From: Metallyticus violacea
Taxonomy: Eukaryota; Arthropoda; Insecta; Mantodea; Metallyticidae
Length of the DNA stretch: 64,000 nucleotides
Assembly: GCA_030762175.1 (NCBI GenBank)
Contig: CM060834.1
Span: forward strand, 24,664,001 to 24,728,000
Reading direction: 5' to 3'
The notes under the pieces were generated by a model. The model saw only the letters and a program-made list of their open reading frames with translations. It did no database searches and was not told where the DNA came from. Positions 60,333-64,000 of the stretch are shown here, piece after piece. A program made the translations under genes and the position numbers. Each line of letters opens with the position of its first letter. The stretch's first letter is position 1.

Positions 60333-61932
60333 TGAGGGTAATTTGAAAAGTTCTTGGAATGCAGTATGAACAAAAATAATTTACTCTTTGAAACTCTATT
60401 TTTTAATAACTACAAAGAAGCACATTTAAAACCTTCCATTAAAAAACTGGCAACTTACCAGAGCAACTCTCTGCAATTGCCAGCATCTGGTGCTACGAAC
60501 TCAAAGCATTACAATATTTCATCTTTAAAACTTGGATATATAAATAAAATAAATTAATTCTGTATTCATTCTTCTTATAGAAATGTTTGGAAATGTTGCC
60601 CATATTGTACACCACACCATCTAAATATTAAGAAACAATCATTTATACTCATCAGTTCTTCTGCATTAATGGATCTAATTTCTGTTTGAATATTTTCTGT
60701 AAATTTATCCAGAGAGTGAGAATTAGTGATGCACACATTATTTTTCAAATTCTTCAGAGATAAAAACCATAGATCTGAAGAACTAGGCAATCAACAGTTG
60801 CTAAGAAGTCTGCAGTCGAACATACAATGTAATTTCATAATGGAATAATTAAAAGTATGAAGACATTTATACCTAAATTTTTGCCTTTTTGCACCACATG
60901 ACAAATTTTGTACTTTTTATGTGGGGGGGAGGGTCTTTAAAATGTGTACATGCTTATGCAGTGAATACCTCACCATTGCACAACACACACTACTGTACCT
61001 ACTGAATTGACATACGATTCATGACTGATCTGTCTACTGTTGGAGATAGCTTGCAAATATACCATAACTGGATGGAGGAATTACCAGTGATGCATAGTGT
61101 GTAGGGGGGGAAGTGGAGGTCATGCCAATAAGTGGCCATATTCTGAATAGAAGGCTTTAAATGTGGTTCATAATACTTTAAATTCATCTATAAAATGTCT
61201 TATGCTAGGAGTTTTTACTTTTGGAAAGAAATGGAAGTCTGATACAGCCAAATCAGCTAAAATGGATGGGGTGGAAAATCATATTTAAATTAATTAATTT
61301 TTACCATTCAACAACACAAAAGTGGAGATGAGCATTTTCTTAATGAAAATTACTTTCTTTGATGAATTTGGCTTTTCATAAATATTTTTTTTCTCTATTA
61401 GTGCACAAAGCTAGCATACTATCCTCCAGTAGTTTAAACAAGAATATTTACTCTTTAACATCTTATAAAACTAAAACCATAACCTTTTTGTCCAAATTTG
61501 TGGACCTGGTTGCATTTGGCAGTGGAGAACCATGAGGTTTCTACTTTCTTCACCATAGTTCTGTTTTTGGTGCACAGTATAAGACCCATGTTTCATTATT
61601 TATCATGAATCTACAAAATCTGTTAGATTACTTAAAACATGGTAAATTTAGGTTATGGTAAATTTTGCTTAGAAATTTTCATTCTGATTATTTTTTATTA
61701 GTATCATCCTTCACTGCATTAATCTTTCAGATAATTTTTTCATGCATAAATCCTCCATCAAAATGTGAATGAACAAATCTGAACTAAAACAGGCATATAC
61801 ACTAACAGTTCTTCACTTAATTGTATACTTTTGCATTGGGATTTCTAGTGATGATGGCAAAGTTTGATGCTGTAAACCCTTTGGTTTACAACTATCATGT
61901 GCTTATAATAAGAACTTTTCAAATCACCCTAG
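60333..61932 (-). mobile_element. Mariner relic with terminal repeats and nested transposase debris
   Basis: The terminal repeats share 'aatttgaaaagttctt' (left from 60333) and 'aagaacttttcaaat' (right ending 61932), with TA at 60331-60332 and 61933-61934. The minus strand shows decayed mariner landmarks: 'NETWVLYCAPKTEL' near 61580, and 'LADLAVSDFHFFPKVKTPSI' near 61210-61260. A minus-strand piece at 60575-60790 ('NNVCITNSHSLDKFTENIQT', then EIRSINAEELMSIND) is instead the C-terminus of a DUF4817-type transposase, indicating a nested or recombined element. It is inactive. Confidence 0.65.
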
Positions 61933-63011
61933 TATATACATAATGGTCAATATTTTAACTTATAAGAAAAAAATTATTTTAAAAATGTCCATTATACTGT
62001 TTGCTGAATAATAAATAGCAATTATTTAAATTGTACTTGGGAAGCTATAGAAAATGGAGTGGTAATATATCCTATTAGAATTTATTAAATATGTTCACAT
62101 ACACGTACGTGGTGTTTTACAGCTTGGCATACAGAGTATGTAATATTCCACCCACAGAAACAGAGAACAGAACAGAATACCACAGATAATAGAGCAATAA
62201 TCAATGGTTTCCACAAGGACACAATAATAAAAATTATCAATAAATGTAAAAGACAAAAATCTCTAAGAGAGGTTTCTACACTACACTGAAGACATCAAGA
62301 AAAGATACAAATTCAGAAGTTGCACATATCATCCAACCTGTCACAACAAATCCAAAAGAATATTATAAAAATATGACATAAAATTGGCCCCAAAAAACAA
62401 ATATATATAAAAATATTTTTAGGTTCCACAAGACATATACTAATAGAACAGAAATCAGAAATTTACAAATTTAAATGAACAGATCGTAATAAAAATAAAT
62501 TGGAAAAACAAAAGGAATAATTTAAGACTATTAATTATAAACAAATTTACAAATCAGCAGTGGCAGCTTTTGGACCCAAATCATGAAATTAAAACAGAGG
62601 ATAAACTGCTAAAAACTTCATAATCCAACAGAGCTTATCTACTTGGAAACATTTTTTCTGAAAAATAGAAAAAACTTAATGAATTTTGATATTCCACCCA
62701 TGGATGAACTCTTAAGTTCCTATCCTGACCATCAAAGACTGCCATGGAAGCACCAGATGCAGCCACAAGTAGTCGATCAATAGCTGATGATAGGAAAGAT
62801 TGCCCCTGAAACATGAGCTAATGTTATATAAGTGGAGTTAGTGTGAATATATTTAATAAATTCTAATATGATTAATAAATAGTAAAACATTCAATACCGC
62901 TATTAACTATATAGTAATATTTATAAAATGAGCCCCTGAACTTATAAAAAAAGTAGAATTTAAATCTCTCATATAAAGAATCTGTCTTTCTGCTTTACTT
63001 TTAAGTCTTAC

Positions 63012-63192
63012 CATTTCAGGAGAGAGACTTGGGTGTACAGTAGAACAGAAGATGTCCCACCAGAGCTGAAGAAAACCATGAAGATGCTCATTGCCTGGTG
63101 CTGGGTGAACCTGGCGTGTTTCAGAATCAAAATACTGCAGCCAAGGTTTCTGTGCTCCAATGAAGTGCACAATTTTGGCATTCTCACCAAAC
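63012..63192 (-). CDS. Gyg: Glycogenin, exon ending the GT8 catalytic domain
   Basis: Glycogenin is the self-glucosylating UDP-glucose transferase that primes glycogen in the cytoplasm. The exon (acceptor 'tgcatactttcag', first base G at 63192 completing a split codon; 60 further codons) reads FGENAKIVHFIGAQKPWLQY, then FDSETRQVHPAPGNEHLHGF, then LQLWWDIFCSTVHPSLSPEM. The HFIGxxKPW motif is the GT8 element whose His helps hold the metal ion and whose Lys contacts UDP. LWWDIF closes the domain. The donor ATG|GTAAGA is at 63011-63006, phase 0. It can join in frame either to the His-rich exon or straight to the C-terminal exon (SPEM-AGLAGALAQ). The remaining catalytic exons, including the DxD motif and the acceptor Tyr, lie beyond 64000. 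Confidence 0.94.
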
Positions 63193-63404
63193 CTGAAAGT
63201 ATGCAATTTTTATGTCTCAAGATATTAATAATGCTCTGTTATTACAATGTTAAGTTAGTTTTAAGAATGAAGTGATCTAATGAACTACAAACCAACTTGC
63301 TGTGTCTCTCCACTGAGTGTGAGTTTCCTACTGTTGGCTAGAGTAAGATCATACTAGTTTCCAGCTGTCAATGTCGATATGATAGTAGTTGAGTTCAATT
63401 CAGT

Positions 63405-64000
63405 TATTACAAGTGATGTGTTTTGTTCTGTATTTAATAAGAAGTGAATTATGGTTCAGAATATGTTTTCTACTGCACAACAAGTATTTATTTATAATTC
63501 TTATATGTTAACTCAGTCAGCTCCTCAAATTCAAAGATGATTTGAAAAAAGCTTCCCGGGAGTAAAAGTTCCAGGCCTTAAAGCAATCCATAATCTTTTT
63601 AATAAAGTTCAGACCATGGGTAATGCTCATTCTAGGAAATCTAACCAATGGTGTAGGGTTCTCAAAGGAACAGATGACACTGTTCATAATTTGGAGAATT
63701 TCCTGAATTTGCCAATTATCACTTATTTTTTTAAAAGGGGGGGGGGCAATTTTTATGGTTCTGTGCAAACAGGCTACTAAATTGTTAAGATAAAACTATA
63801 TAGATCCTCCTATCTAGCCCATTGTGATTTTTATCTCTAGGATACTAATATTTTAAGACATTCCACTTACCGGAAAAATTGAAACAAAATATTCAGCAGG
63901 AAATAGCCAGCATTATCCAATGAGAACTACTGCAAATGATGGACAATATTTTAATGAGGTGCCAAAAGTGTATGGACAAGACAGTGGCCAGTTTCAGTAC
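63405..64000 (+). pseudogene. DDE transposase relic (DUF4817-like), copy 2, cut by window end
   Basis: It aligns with 42340-43135. The shared 5' stretch 'ttttgttctgtatttaat' is followed by 'FPGVKVPGLKAIHNLFNKVQ' (HTH). An internal deletion then joins the second HTH region to the C-terminal part near 63790-63830, so the catalytic core is missing. Stops are present. It lies in a glycogenin intron, antisense to the gene. Confidence 0.78.

Larger units (their letters stand above)
47085..63011 (-). other. Glycogenin 15.9-kb intron upstream of the His-rich exon
   Basis: Donor GTAAGA at 63011-63006, acceptor TTAG at 47085. It holds a LINE relic, fold-back elements, SINEs, twin TIR elements and a mariner relic. 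The stretches 47100-48690, 50270-54170 and 61935-63010 show no exon-like frame or recognised repeat. Their short open frames lack motifs. Confidence 0.7.

Noticed and set aside
62041..62900. Possible extra glycogenin exon near the right end
   Set aside because: No open frame with splice signals or glycogenin similarity was found, and the phases of the flanking exons already fit without it.
1..64000. CRISPR arrays, operons, bacterial genes or prophage
   Set aside because: None seen. Gene structure, introns and repeats are eukaryotic.

Overview
This is a window from a repeat-rich insect nuclear genome. The recognisable protein-coding exons are on the minus strand. They belong to two genes: the first coding exon of yorkie (the YAP homologue of the Hippo pathway, 13205-13716) and the 3' half of a glycogenin gene (63192 down to 30789). 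Nothing is bacterial-looking: there are no operons and no CRISPR. A short run of six TTAGG units (the usual insect telomere motif), tRNA-derived SINEs, mariner, Tc1, hAT, Penelope-like and non-LTR remnants, and introns of 3-16 kb fit a large-genome insect. I lean to a polyneopteran such as a cockroach or termite, but that is an inference from repeat style.

Layout. 1-13.2 kb is presumed yorkie intron 1, filled with transposon relics: a DDE relic, a mariner holding a nested SINE, a second mariner and several SINEs. I could not find the exon completing the first WW domain. 13.2-14.0 kb is yorkie exon 1 and its 5' flank. 14.0-24.2 kb is non-coding and holds DDE, Tc1, LINE, hAT and SINE relics. 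At about 24.15 kb CpG dinucleotides become abruptly rare and TG/CA common, and this persists to the window end. From 24.8 kb there is a relic of an uncharacterised arthropod repeat protein, a mariner with a SINE inside, and non-coding sequence up to the glycogenin 3' end.

Glycogenin runs right to left. The exon at 63012-63192 encodes the end of the GT8 glucosyltransferase domain (KIVHFIG..KPW). The exon at 45495-47084 encodes a very unusual 530-residue His/Gln-rich insert. The exon at 36454-36805 encodes the glycogen-synthase-binding C-terminal motif (WEQGNADYMGRDSFDNI). The exon at 30789-33454 encodes an 887-residue Pro/Glu/Ala/Lys repeat tail. Splice sites and phases fit throughout: 0/0 around the His-rich exon, so it can be skipped without a frameshift, and phase 1 into the tail exon. 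If the last intron is not removed the protein ends 6 codons past the donor. The locus could therefore make at least four proteins: with or without the His-rich module, and with or without the PEAK-like tail. The catalytic N-terminal exons lie beyond 64000.

The introns hold a Penelope-like element relic and fold-back elements with hammerhead-ribozyme-like cores (CTGATGA, stem II, GAAA, short palindromic stem III). The strongest leads are the modular glycogenin, the CpG boundary and the candidate ribozymes.
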